DNA of 64,000 bases, taken from contig JAJDED010000015.1 of the NCBI GenBank assembly GCA_029259915.1, forward strand, positions 1 through 64,000. The letters run 5' to 3'. Below are positions 17,555-26,473 of this stretch, piece after piece. Positions within the stretch are counted from its first letter, which is position 1. The number at the start of each line of letters is the position of its first letter. The position numbers were made by a program, and so were the translations under genes. The notes below the pieces were generated by a model. That model had not been told where the DNA came from. It did no database searches and saw only the letters and a program-made list of their open reading frames with translations. The DNA is from Planctomycetota bacterium (GTDB lineage: Bacteria > Planctomycetota > Planctomycetia > Pirellulales > Lacipirellulaceae).

Positions 17555-18811
17555 ATGCGTTGCGTTCAACAATTGGGGATGGTGTGTTTGGTAATTGGTT
17601 GCTTGGGAAATACTTCCGAGGCAATCAACATCAATCTCAACTACGACTTCGATACGTCCAACTTTTTCGGAGCCGGCAATCCCGACGGTGCGGCTGCCGG
17701 TGCGCAAGCTCGCGCCAGTATGGAAGCGGCCGCTGGATTCTTTTCCGGGATTCTCGACGACACTTTTTCTGCCATCCAAACGCCTGCTCCTTTCAACAGT
17801 TCGGTATTCGACGGAACTGTTGTCTGGCAATGGTCGCTCAACTTCACGCATCCAGCCACTGGGGGCAATCAATCGTTGGTTGACGAAACTATCGCAGCCG
17901 ATGAGTACCGTATTTATGTCGGTGCAAGAAGTTTGGCGGGCAGCACTTTGGGTTTCGGCGGACCTGGCGGATTTGGTTGGAGCAGCAATCCTTCTGGCGG
18001 TTTTACTTCTGGGGAAATTACTCAGATAAACCAGATCACTGCAGATTTCTCTAGTGCCGTGGAGGACCGCCAGGAAACAAGCGGTTTTTCCGCCTGGGGC
18101 GGTGCCGTTTCTTTTGATTCCGACGCGGCCACAAACTGGAATTACGACCATCTCTCGCAACCCGCTGCGGGCGAAAGCGATTTCTACTCCGTAGCGCTGC
18201 ACGAGTTAGGCCACACCCTGGGCCTTGGAGGAAGTTCGACTGATTGGAGCGCCTGGCAAATCGGCTCCGAATTCCGAGGCCCCCAGGCGCTCGCTGCCTG
18301 GAAGTCAGAGGACCCAACCGCTTCGCCTGCCGCCACTGGGATTCCTACCGTGAGTTCCGGCGATCATCACTGGAAAGATAACACGCCAAATCCTTCGTCG
18401 CCCGCGTCGGTCAGCTCTTTTATTCTGGGATCGGGAACCTTGCAAGAAACAGCCATGGACCCGACAATTCTGAGCGGTACCAGAAAACTGTTTACTAACG
18501 TCGATACGCTTGCGTTACGCGATATCGGGTGGACCGTGCCAGATTCCGTCTTTACGATCCCCGGCGATTACGATGGGGATGGCGACGTCGACAGCGCCGA
18601 TCTGGCCCGCTGGAGCACCTGGTACGGCATCAACGCCAACGGCGATGCCGATGGCGACGGCGACACCGATGGCACTGACTTCTTAATCTGGCAGCAAAAC
18701 CACACCGGCTCGCTGCCCCTGTCTGCCACGACATCCGTGCCCGAGCCGACAACCCTGGCCCTGCTCGTCGGCAGCATGCTGCTCTGCGGTTTCCGAACCG
18801 CGCGAAGATGA
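17555..18811 (+). CDS. Secreted zinc metalloprotease with dockerin repeats and PEP-CTERM signal
   Basis: 418 aa. A signal peptide (residues 1-23, ending SEA) leads into a metalloprotease domain with the zinc motif HELGHTLGLGG. The C-terminal part holds two dockerin type I-like calcium loops (DYDGDGDVDSADLARW and DADGDGDTDGTDFLIW). The end is VPEPTTLALLVGSMLLCGFRTARR, a PEP-CTERM sorting signal with Pro-Glu-Pro, hydrophobic stretch and basic end. GGAGGG at 17546 makes ATG 17555 the start rather than a TTG at 17543. It is presumably a surface or exported protease. Confidence 0.88.
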   Translation: MRCVQQLGMVCLVIGCLGNTSEAININLNYDFDTSNFFGAGNPDGAAAGAQARASMEAAAGFFSGILDDTFSAIQTPAPFNSSVFDGTVVWQWSLNFTHPATGGNQSLVDETIAADEYRIYVGARSLAGSTLGFGGPGGFGWSSNPSGGFTSGEITQINQITADFSSAVEDRQETSGFSAWGGAVSFDSDAATNWNYDHLSQPAAGESDFYSVALHELGHTLGLGGSSTDWSAWQIGSEFRGPQALAAWKSEDPTASPAATGIPTVSSGDHHWKDNTPNPSSPASVSSFILGSGTLQETAMDPTILSGTRKLFTNVDTLALRDIGWTVPDSVFTIPGDYDGDGDVDSADLARWSTWYGINANGDADGDGDTDGTDFLIWQQNHTGSLPLSATTSVPEPTTLALLVGSMLLCGFRTARR

Positions 18812-18825
18812 CAGACGGTTCTCCG

Positions 18826-19056
18826 TCAGCCTTCCCGACCATCGTCGAGCGAATAAACGGCAATCGCAATTAGCAAGCCCACCACGCTAGCCAACCACAC
18901 AATACCGACTGCGGTACTCACGTGGCCTAACACACCGGCGGTGCCTCCATCGCCCATCGCGGTGAGCAAACCTCCAACCCAGCCGAAGACGGCTTGCAAC
19001 AGAGGCAAACCTAACACCAGCGCTAACAGAACTTTGATCGCGGTCCTAGAATTCAT
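18826..19056 (-). CDS. Small integral membrane protein
   Basis: 76 aa. Two hydrophobic segments (AIKVLLALVLGLPLLQAVFG and HVSTAVGIVWLASVVGLLIA) are joined by a short Gly-rich loop (GDGGTAGVLG), and the C-terminus is acidic (YSLDDGREG). I do not recognise a family. ATG 19056 was chosen over longer frames because it begins just before the first membrane segment. It converges with the metalloprotease gene. Confidence 0.5.
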   Translation of the reverse strand: MNSRTAIKVLLALVLGLPLLQAVFGWVGGLLTAMGDGGTAGVLGHVSTAVGIVWLASVVGLLIAIAVYSLDDGREG

Positions 19057-19258
19057 GCGTGTGTGTCTCTCAAGGTGCGTTGGAGGCATCGCAATCTGCG
19101 CAAATGTTACAGACTGAACCTGTGGCCACATTCTCCAGGACATCTGGATGTTCTGTCAATACACTGGAAGAAATGAATCGCGGTCGCGAGTTTGACTCTC
19201 AGTCCCGGCCCGGCACAATAGAATCAGACCGTAACCACTTTTTTGATGGACAAAAGTC

Positions 19259-21652
19259 TTGGCAACCTTCAAGTGCGCGAAACACTGGTTTTCACGATCC
19301 CTGTGGCTGGGGGGGGTGTTGTGTTGGTTGCTTGGGACAAGCACTGCCGAGGCACAGCGAATTCGTCTCAAGGATGGCCGCGTGCTTCCGGGAAAAGTGT
19401 TGCCGATATCAGGTGTAGCCGATAGTCTGGTCGGCGACAGCGGGCAAGAAGGAGAATCGAAAGCAGTTCCCATACTGCTCATCGACGACGGACTGCGCCG
19501 CACATTTGTTCCAAAACAGCACTTGGTCGAGGTGATCGATCAGGCTCCCGAGAATATGGTGCGGATCGAACTTTGGCAGAACGTGGCGCGGGCGGGCGGA
19601 ACCATCGGCAGCGTGGGACCCAGTTTGCGAATTGATCCCTTCGACAAATTCGGCCGACGCATCTACCAAATGCAAACACGCGATGGTCCGTTATCCGTAG
19701 TGCAAGGCATCACCGAGCTAACTCCCCGTTATGTCAAGGTAGAAGGACTGCTCGGACAACCGAAAAGCATAGTTTGGGACATGCGACTGGCAACCAGCTC
19801 AATCCCTCGCAAAACGCTGGACCAAATTCTTGACACCGCAGTTTCAAAAGAAAACGCCGACGACTGGCTGCAAGTGGTGCGATTCTATTTGCAGGGGGAG
19901 CGCTATCAGGATGCCCGACGGGAGCTGGAAGAGATACTCCGCCATTTCCCCGAAAAGCAGGAGTTGCAGGCCGAAGTCCGCCAACTGCGGAAGTTGGGCG
20001 CTCGGAGAATTCTTCGCGAAATCAACCTGCGCCGCGATGCGGGACAACACGAACTGGTAAGCCATCTGCTGGAAAACTTTCCGACAGAGGAAGTCGCCGG
20101 CGAAATGTTGCAGCAGGTCCGCGAATTATTGCAGTCGTATCAGCGCAGCACAGAGCGGATCGCCGAAGTTAGCAATTCGATCGACAGCGTCGTTGCTAAA
20201 ATTGGTGACCCCGACCATCGCGACTTGGCAAAGTCGATTGTCGAGGAAATCACTTCACAACTGACGCATAACAACATCGATCGCTTAACACCCTTCGTCC
20301 AGTTGGTCGACGACGACACGCTCACTGCCGATCAGAAAGTCGCCCTAGCCATCACGGGTTGGCTGCTAGGCGGGGAGAACGCGATGCAGAAACTTCCTGT
20401 CGCGATCTCGTTGGTGAATGTGCGTGAAATGGTAAACCAATATCTCAGCGAACCGCTGGCCCACGAGCGCGATGCCATTTTGCAGTCGGTTCGCAGTATG
20501 GAGGGAGCGTCCGTGCAGCGGGTAGCCCAAATGTTGGCACATCTGAAACCTCCCTGGGAAATCCCCGACGGGAGCGACCGAAAGTTTGGCTACTACGAAT
20601 TGCTGGCCCCTGGCCGAACCGAGCATGGCGATTTCCGTTATCTCGTGCAACTGCCACCCGAGTACGACCCCACGCGGCACTACCCAACAATTCTCGCTCT
20701 CAATGGCGCCTACAATTCGGCTCAGCAAGAACTCGATTTCTGGGCCGGTTCCCAACAACGCAACGCAGACGGCGAAGTCGCAGGGCCTCGCCGAGGTCAA
20801 GCGATGCGACACGGGTTCATCACCATTGCCGTTGATTGGCAAAAACCGCAACAATCGGCTTACGAATACTCGCTACGCGAGCACGAAGCGGTGCTTACCT
20901 GTTTGCGCGATGCTTGTCGACGTTTTGGAATCGACACCAATCGAGTTTTCCTAACCGGCCATGGATTGGGAGGTGATGCAACGTGGGACTTTGCCTTAGC
21001 GCATCCCGACGTCTGGGCAGGAGCGATTCCCTTTGTCGCTCGTGCGCGAAAGTATGTTCCCCACTATTGGGACAATGCCGAGTATGTCCCCTTTTACTTT
21101 GTTGCTGGGGAACTCGATGGCAAGAAAATGTCGCAGAACGCCCCGGTGCTGAACAAATTTCTCAGAGAACGCTTCGAAACCACGGTCGTCGAGTTCCTTG
21201 GCAGAGGCCAGGAACCGTTTCAAGACGAGATTCACAATCTGTTCGACTGGATGGGACGACACATTCGCGCCCGCGCCCCAAAAGAGTTTTCCTGCAAAAC
21301 CATGCGGCCATGGGACAACTTTTTTTGGTGGATCGAAGGTCGAGATTTCCCCGGAACCGTGGCTCCAAGCAACTGGCCACAGCGCAGTGCCAGACCCACG
21401 GAAGTGCAGGGAAAACGATTGGCCAATAATGGTCTGGCGGCACGTACCGCGTCGAAGCAGACCACGATTTGGCTCAGTCCGGACGTAGTCGACTTTTCGG
21501 CTCCTGTGCGCGTAACACTCAACGGCAGACGCGTCACCAGCGTCCAGGGGCACATTCAGCCGCAGCTCGAAGTTCTGCTTGAAGACGTCCGCACCCGGGC
21601 CGATCGTTTACGCCCCTTCTGGGCAAAACTCGAAGTCTCCGCCAAGCGATAG
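19259..21652 (+). CDS. Large secreted protein with alpha/beta-hydrolase domain lacking the nucleophile
   Basis: 797 aa. A TTG start gives a signal peptide (residues 1-33, ending STAEA); no in-frame ATG lies between it and an upstream stop. Residues about 150-420 are helical with TPR-like stretches (VVRFYLQGERYQDARRELEEI). Residues 440-680 resemble esterase/PHB-depolymerase-like peptidases (RHYPTILALNGAYNSAQQE, GPRRGQAMRHGFITIAVDW, NRVFLTGHGLGGDATWD). The nucleophile elbow reads GHGLGG, so the catalytic Ser is Gly (codon GGA at about 20963). It may be a non-catalytic binding protein. Confidence 0.75.
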   Translation: MATFKCAKHWFSRSLWLGGVLCWLLGTSTAEAQRIRLKDGRVLPGKVLPISGVADSLVGDSGQEGESKAVPILLIDDGLRRTFVPKQHLVEVIDQAPENMVRIELWQNVARAGGTIGSVGPSLRIDPFDKFGRRIYQMQTRDGPLSVVQGITELTPRYVKVEGLLGQPKSIVWDMRLATSSIPRKTLDQILDTAVSKENADDWLQVVRFYLQGERYQDARRELEEILRHFPEKQELQAEVRQLRKLGARRILREINLRRDAGQHELVSHLLENFPTEEVAGEMLQQVRELLQSYQRSTERIAEVSNSIDSVVAKIGDPDHRDLAKSIVEEITSQLTHNNIDRLTPFVQLVDDDTLTADQKVALAITGWLLGGENAMQKLPVAISLVNVREMVNQYLSEPLAHERDAILQSVRSMEGASVQRVAQMLAHLKPPWEIPDGSDRKFGYYELLAPGRTEHGDFRYLVQLPPEYDPTRHYPTILALNGAYNSAQQELDFWAGSQQRNADGEVAGPRRGQAMRHGFITIAVDWQKPQQSAYEYSLREHEAVLTCLRDACRRFGIDTNRVFLTGHGLGGDATWDFALAHPDVWAGAIPFVARARKYVPHYWDNAEYVPFYFVAGELDGKKMSQNAPVLNKFLRERFETTVVEFLGRGQEPFQDEIHNLFDWMGRHIRARAPKEFSCKTMRPWDNFFWWIEGRDFPGTVAPSNWPQRSARPTEVQGKRLANNGLAARTASKQTTIWLSPDVVDFSAPVRVTLNGRRVTSVQGHIQPQLEVLLEDVRTRADRLRPFWAKLEVSAKR

Positions 21653-21696
21653 CCCGGATGCAAAGAAGTAAGTTAGTGCGTTCTATCAAACGCAAA

Positions 21697-21721
21697 TAGC
21701 CGCGATCTTACAGATCGCCGG
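21697..21721. repeat. 25-bp palindromic repeat overlapping a stop codon, copy 1
   Basis: The sequence starts TAGCCGCGATCTTACAGATC and ends GCCGG. The core CGATCT-TAC-AGATCG is an inverted repeat. It contains the stop codon of the FhcC gene on the minus strand. A near-identical copy lies at 38099. Confidence 0.75.
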
Positions 21722-22541
21722 AAACAGCGTGGCGAACAAAAACTTCCCCCCTGCCCGAAGCAAGCAAATCGCCGGAGAACTGATCGACATCCAAGCTCGA
21801 AAGCTCCATGTCACATTCAAAACCGTGAGCATGCAAATGCTTGGCCATCACCGGCAATACGGTTGGCCGTGCAGTGCAAGCGTAACGAAAACTGGACAAT
21901 AGCGCAGTAGGCTCGCGGCCCAACAGCCCCAATGTTCCGCGGTGCATCCCCGCGCCGGGTCGTTTGCCGCATTCACCAAAGGTTAAAATCGTGCCGCCCA
22001 GCATGTTGGCACCGAGCATGTCGCCAACCCGCCCGCCAACGGCAATCATACCCCGTCGCATCGCCTGGCCAACTTCGTTGCCCACGTCCCCCTCAACCAA
22101 AATTGTGCCCCCGGTCATTCCCCTTGCCGAACCGGGATACGCCGCTCCCAACAATTGCCCCGCGTTGCCGCCAACGTGGATCAAGCCGCCGTGCATTTCC
22201 GCACCCACCCAATCGCCCGCATCGCCATCAACCCGAATTTTTCCACCGCGCATTCGGCTACCGATGTGGCGTCCCCCAGGTCCATCAACATGAATTTCCC
22301 CAACGCACATGTGCGCCCCAATCCAATGGACGCCCGCAAGATCGCCAGAAAACTTAAACCGCCCATCCGCCGGATCGCCAGCCACTTTGAATAATTCCGC
22401 CAGTGGAAGCTTTTGATTGCCATGCAGAATCTCAAACCGCTCAATTTCTACGAGCTTCTTGCCTATCGCCCAATCCGGCGTCAAGCCTTCGATTTCCACC
22501 GGGAGGGAACTCGCAGTACTGAAAGTAAGAGTAAGTGTCAT
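21708..22541 (-). CDS. fhcC: Formylmethanofuran dehydrogenase subunit C
   Basis: 277 aa. Most of the protein is a parallel beta-helix of repeats with G-I-x-V-x-G-x-G-x-x-(V/L)-G-x-x-M-x-G-G rhythm, as in FwdC/FhcC and GltB-type C domains (GGKIRVDGDAGDWVGAEMHG, GGTILVEGDVGNEVGQAMRRG). FhcC belongs to the formyltransferase/hydrolase complex, which handles C1 units on tetrahydromethanopterin and methanofuran-like carriers in planctomycetes and methylotrophs. The other Fhc subunits are not in the window. I chose ATG 22541; a GTG five codons upstream has an AGGA close by and could be used. MobA lies divergently next door. Confidence 0.88.
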   Translation of the reverse strand: MTLTLTFSTASSLPVEIEGLTPDWAIGKKLVEIERFEILHGNQKLPLAELFKVAGDPADGRFKFSGDLAGVHWIGAHMCVGEIHVDGPGGRHIGSRMRGGKIRVDGDAGDWVGAEMHGGLIHVGGNAGQLLGAAYPGSARGMTGGTILVEGDVGNEVGQAMRRGMIAVGGRVGDMLGANMLGGTILTFGECGKRPGAGMHRGTLGLLGREPTALLSSFRYACTARPTVLPVMAKHLHAHGFECDMELSSLDVDQFSGDLLASGRGEVFVRHAVSGDL

Positions 22542-22712
22542 CAGTCTGAATTGCACTATCCTACGTCTTAGCTGCGGCCGGAAGACCGTAGAGACTTTGT
22601 GGAAATGGGAAGCTATGCCATATCGCTTTGCGCATGCACTAAGATAAGATGATCACCTGACGGCGCGAAGGCAGCAAACTATCTGAATAATGATACTTAT
22701 GAAAAGATTCAC

Positions 22713-23348
22713 ATGAAACGTGGTGCAATTATTTTGTGTGGCGGAAAGTCGTCGCGGATGGGCTCCTCGAAGGCCTTGCTTCCCTTCGGAAGTGAAGGGA
22801 TGCTCCAGCGCGTAGTGCGATTGGTTGGCGAAGTGGTTCCGCGAGAATCGACTGTGGTGGTCGCGTCCAAAGAGCAAGAGTTGCCGTCACTCTCGAAAGA
22901 AATCCAAGTAACCCACGATCGACAAAGCGATCGCGGTCCGCTCGAAGGAATCGCCTCTGGCCTGACGGCGCTTGCCAAGTGTGCCGACTCCTGCTTTGTT
23001 ACCAGCTGCGATGTTCCGCTGCTTGTGCCGGCACTGGTCGAGCGGATGTTTCAGTTGCTCGGTGATCACGACGTCGTTGTGCCCGTCGACGACGAATTCC
23101 AGCACCCACTTGCCGGCGTTTATCGAAGCAGCGTCTTGCCGCAAGTAGAAAAATTGCTGTCCGCAAATCAGCTTCGGGCTTCACTTCTACTCGAGCAATG
23201 CAGAACAAGGTTTGTCCCGACCGACGAATTGCGCAGCGTGGACCCTCAACTACAGTCTCTGCGAAACATCAACCAACACGAAGACTATCTCGCCTTGCTG
23301 AAGGAGACCACCGATTCCATCGGTACACAAGCTCCGGATATGCAGTAG
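22713..23348 (+). CDS. mobA: Molybdenum cofactor guanylyltransferase
   Basis: 211 aa nucleotidyltransferase. The N-terminal motif AIILCGGKSSRMGSSKALLPF matches the GTP-binding loop of MobA, which joins GMP to molybdopterin. QSDRGPLEGIASGL and FVTSCDVPLLVPALV (substrate and metal site) are also kept. It starts at ATG 22713. The gene is divergent from FhcC, a subunit of an enzyme complex related to Mo/W dehydrogenases, which suggests a functional link, though FhcABCD complexes themselves may not use molybdenum. Confidence 0.9.
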   Translation: MKRGAIILCGGKSSRMGSSKALLPFGSEGMLQRVVRLVGEVVPRESTVVVASKEQELPSLSKEIQVTHDRQSDRGPLEGIASGLTALAKCADSCFVTSCDVPLLVPALVERMFQLLGDHDVVVPVDDEFQHPLAGVYRSSVLPQVEKLLSANQLRASLLLEQCRTRFVPTDELRSVDPQLQSLRNINQHEDYLALLKETTDSIGTQAPDMQ

Positions 23349-23390
23349 AATGCCCGCTTTGGCGCAAGTTCCAGTTAGGGCGAGGGTTCT

Positions 23391-24350
23391 ATGGCTTCAT
23401 CATCACCGCGTATTGTGGTGCTCGACGGGTTTACGCTTAACCCGGGCGACATGAGTTGGAACGAACTCGAATCGCTTGGCGAATGCACCGTTTACGATCA
23501 CACGCTGCCCGACGAACTTCTTCAACGTGCGCGCGATGCCGAGCTCATACTGACCAATAAAGTTGTGCTCTCTGCCGAGAGTATTGCGAAGCTCGAAAAG
23601 CTCCAATACATCGGCATATTAGCCACGGGAATCAATGTGGTGGACGTTTCGGCTGCCGCGGCGCGGGGCATCATCGTCTCTAATGTCCCCAGTTATAGTA
23701 CTCCGTCCGTCGCACAGATGGTGTTCGCGCATATTTTGAATCATACCCAGCATGTAGCCCAGCACGCCGAAGCGGTAAGTTCCGGTCGCTGGAGTTCGGC
23801 TATCGACTTCTGCTTTTGGAATTTTCCGTTGGTGGAACTAGCCGGAAAAACAATCGGCATCGTGGGCTTGGGACAAATCGGGCGGGCCGTGGCCCGATTG
23901 GCAGTGGCGTTCGAGATGCGCGTACTCGCAACCACAAGGTCTGCGACGATTGCCGGGGGAAACATAAAAATCGTTGAACTCGACACACTGCTCCAGGAAA
24001 GCGACATCGTCACCCTGCACTGCCCGCTCACGCCGGATACCAAACATCTGGTCGATCGTCAGCGCTTGAATTTGATGAAGAAATCGGCGCTGCTGATCAA
24101 CACCAGTCGTGGGCTTTTGGTCGACGAGACAGCGCTTGCCGATGCGCTAAATTCAGAGCAAATTGCCGGCGCGGGAGTCGATGTGCTCTCAGAAGAGCCG
24201 CCGCGAGAAAGTCCGCTGTTCGCAGCCAAAAACTGCTACATCACCCCACACATCGCCTGGGCCACATTGGCGTCACGGCAAAGACTGCTCAATGCAGTTG
24301 TCGAAAACGCGAAATCTTTCCTCGCCGGCAAACCGCAGAATGTTGTGTGA
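23391..24350 (+). CDS. D-2-hydroxyacid dehydrogenase (glycerate dehydrogenase / hydroxypyruvate reductase type)
   Basis: 319 aa. NAD-binding motif TIGIVGLGQIGRAVARLA (about 151-168), the substrate Arg in NTSRGLLVDE, the Glu of SEEPPRE, and the catalytic His of TPHIAWATLASRQRL are all in place. Full-length similarity in style is greatest to HprA-type glycerate dehydrogenases. Start ATG 23391 follows GAGGG. It is 42 bp after MobA on the same strand. The serine-cycle enzyme role would fit C1 metabolism, but this is inference. Confidence 0.88.
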   Translation: MASSSPRIVVLDGFTLNPGDMSWNELESLGECTVYDHTLPDELLQRARDAELILTNKVVLSAESIAKLEKLQYIGILATGINVVDVSAAAARGIIVSNVPSYSTPSVAQMVFAHILNHTQHVAQHAEAVSSGRWSSAIDFCFWNFPLVELAGKTIGIVGLGQIGRAVARLAVAFEMRVLATTRSATIAGGNIKIVELDTLLQESDIVTLHCPLTPDTKHLVDRQRLNLMKKSALLINTSRGLLVDETALADALNSEQIAGAGVDVLSEEPPRESPLFAAKNCYITPHIAWATLASRQRLLNAVVENAKSFLAGKPQNVV

Positions 24351-24364
24351 ATCGAGTGATTCCT

Positions 24365-25030
24365 CTAACGCCGTATTGCAGCGACCGTACCGCTCGCTTC
24401 GCGGGCAATCTGTTCGATGCGGTTCCAATCTTTCTCGGCAATCGTCTGCGGCGGGGCAAGCCAAGAACCTCCCACAGCTGCGACCAACGGCTCCGAAAGA
24501 AACTCTGCAAGGTTCGATTGATTGACTCCGCCGAGCGGAATGTACTTCACTCCCAAGTGCTGGAACGGCACAGCCATATTGCGCAAATGGGTGAGCCCAC
24601 CACACGACCCCGCGGGAAAGAATTTCAACAGCCGACAGCCGAGTGCCACTGCCACTTCGATATCCGTAGGCGTAGCGATTCCCGGCGCAAATGGCAAACC
24701 ACATTTCAAGGCGGCCTCGACCACCTGCGGATTCGTCCCAGGCGAGACGCCAAACGCTGCCCCTTCGGCAACGACTTGCTGCACCTGCTCGGGGGAAAGC
24801 ACCGTGCCCACGCCGACAAGCATCTCCGGCGCATCTTTCCGAATCGCCCGCAAGGCATCGAGCGCGACTTCGGTGCGCAACGTGAGTTCCATCGCCCGAA
24901 TGCCCCCACTCAGCAATGCCTTTGCCAGGGGCACAGCGTCCGCCACGTCGTCGATTTTCAAGACTGCCAACACACCTGCCGATTCAAGTTCTGCAAAGTT
25001 GGCATGCGTCGGGTGAGAATGTTCATTCAT
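24365..25030 (-). CDS. eda: KDPG/KHG aldolase
   Basis: 221 aa TIM-barrel class I aldolase that splits 2-keto-3-deoxy-6-phosphogluconate into pyruvate and glyceraldehyde-3-phosphate. The Schiff-base Lys is in CRLLKFFPAGSCGG, the Glu of AMELTLRTEVALDALR is the base, and VGVGTVLSPEQV is the usual loop. PLGGVNQSNLAEFLSEPLVAAVGGSWL is the phosphate-binding end. It is next to the acyltransferase on the minus strand, 9 bp after it, suggesting a shared transcript. Confidence 0.9.
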   Translation of the reverse strand: MNEHSHPTHANFAELESAGVLAVLKIDDVADAVPLAKALLSGGIRAMELTLRTEVALDALRAIRKDAPEMLVGVGTVLSPEQVQQVVAEGAAFGVSPGTNPQVVEAALKCGLPFAPGIATPTDIEVAVALGCRLLKFFPAGSCGGLTHLRNMAVPFQHLGVKYIPLGGVNQSNLAEFLSEPLVAAVGGSWLAPPQTIAEKDWNRIEQIAREASGTVAAIRR

Positions 25031-25039
25031 AACGGCATT

Positions 25040-26251
25040 TCAAATCCTGGGTGCTTCCGACGACAACTGGGCCAGCATCTCCGTAAGCTGCGTGCGGATG
25101 CCGTCCATCACCGGGTCGGTTTGTACGGAGCGGTCACGACGGCTCGCCACGGGAATTGCCTTTCCGACTTGCACCACCACATGAAACGGCCCATGCGGTC
25201 GGACGTGATCGGTGAAATCTTCCTCAAAACGTTCGACCGTTTCCAGGATATGCTCAGGAAGATTTTTTTCCGAGCGGCGGACATAGTCGCGCGGGTAGTG
25301 CGACATCTGCTGCACGTAGTAGCAGGCAGCCAATTGTTTCCAGCGACGCTGACGTTCTTCGTCGGAGATATTGTTCTTGACCATATCGGGAACAATGACC
25401 GTGCGAAGATTTTTTACCCGCGCAACAATCCCCTCGCCGGTGTCCTTCACCTGCCACTGTTGTTCTAGCTTGGAAAGAACATCTTCAATCAGCCCCTCAA
25501 CCCGCTCGTAGAAATCGCCGCTGCGGGCACCCCCCAGATATTCTATTTCTTTGAGAGATAGCAGTGCCTGACCAATCTGCTGTAACCTTAGCGTGATCGG
25601 CTTGTCGCGCTGCGGATACCAGGAAAAGTGCGATTCGATTTCTTCCAGCACGGGCGTGACGGTTGCTTCCAAATCGCCACGAAAAAAATAGCGAATGGCA
25701 ATCGGATGAACAACGATTCCACCGGGAACGCCAAGTTTTTCCCGACGCTTGGCGGCAGTCCGAGCCATGAACGACGTGCCGTCCATCATGGGCATCAGGA
25801 CATCATTGTGGCGCGAAATGGCCCCTTCGGAAAATACGACTAAGGGACGCTTGCCATCCACCAAAATATCGACTGCCGTATTGATCGCCTTGCGGTCGAC
25901 CCCCTCGCGATAGACGCTAAATGCACCCAGTCGCCGCAACACAAACCGCGTAAACCAATCCTGCTTGAATAAATGCCAGGACGCCATCGCGTGCATATTA
26001 CGCTTAATCTCTCGCGAGACGATGCCCAGCGTCAGCGGATCCGAAAGTCGGCAGTGGTTCGGTGCCACCAACACCCCGTGCCCCGCGTCCAGCGATTCCT
26101 GAAGATGATGCACATCGCGCGATTCCAGCGAATGGATGCCGAATTCCTTGCGCATGTAGCGACCCAGATACAACTGGATCAGTGAGGGCCACAGATCGCC
26201 ATAGACGGGCGGCACGAACTTGTAAGGCTCTTCGATGATAACTTCTTGCAT
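25040..26251 (-). CDS. 1-acylglycerol-3-phosphate acyltransferase-like (PlsC domain) protein
   Basis: 403 aa. The acyltransferase motif NHCRLSD (H-x4-D form) is near residue 66, followed by GAFSVYREGVDRKA and VVFSEGAISRHND (third and second block motifs of the family). It has a long helical C-terminal extension of about 200 residues not seen in PlsC itself. No clear membrane span is present. ATG 26251 (MQEVIIEEPYKF) was chosen; a longer frame to 26449 would start close to the divergent XerD gene and has Cys/Lys-rich content unlike the rest. It probably remodels phospholipids. Confidence 0.78.
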   Translation of the reverse strand: MQEVIIEEPYKFVPPVYGDLWPSLIQLYLGRYMRKEFGIHSLESRDVHHLQESLDAGHGVLVAPNHCRLSDPLTLGIVSREIKRNMHAMASWHLFKQDWFTRFVLRRLGAFSVYREGVDRKAINTAVDILVDGKRPLVVFSEGAISRHNDVLMPMMDGTSFMARTAAKRREKLGVPGGIVVHPIAIRYFFRGDLEATVTPVLEEIESHFSWYPQRDKPITLRLQQIGQALLSLKEIEYLGGARSGDFYERVEGLIEDVLSKLEQQWQVKDTGEGIVARVKNLRTVIVPDMVKNNISDEERQRRWKQLAACYYVQQMSHYPRDYVRRSEKNLPEHILETVERFEEDFTDHVRPHGPFHVVVQVGKAIPVASRRDRSVQTDPVMDGIRTQLTEMLAQLSSEAPRI

Positions 26252-26473
26252 TCGATCTGCTCGCTTTTTTGCCCCCGGCTCTGCCGGTGGATATTTTTCC
26301 TTACAGGGCTTACCCGATCGGCAAAGTTTACCAATCCCGCAATCCCCGCGATATGGGTTTTCAGGATACCCCAGATTCCGGCCTTCTGCACAGAGCAGGA
26401 TGCTTTGCCACATTGGAACATCCGCCAGTGCCGATAACAAAGATTGCACGCCATCGGATGAGGATCACAGCCA

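Noticed and set aside
26252..26449. Upstream extension of the acyltransferase
   Set aside because: The additional residues are Cys/Lys/Gly-rich, unlike the family, and would leave almost no promoter room for the divergent XerD gene.
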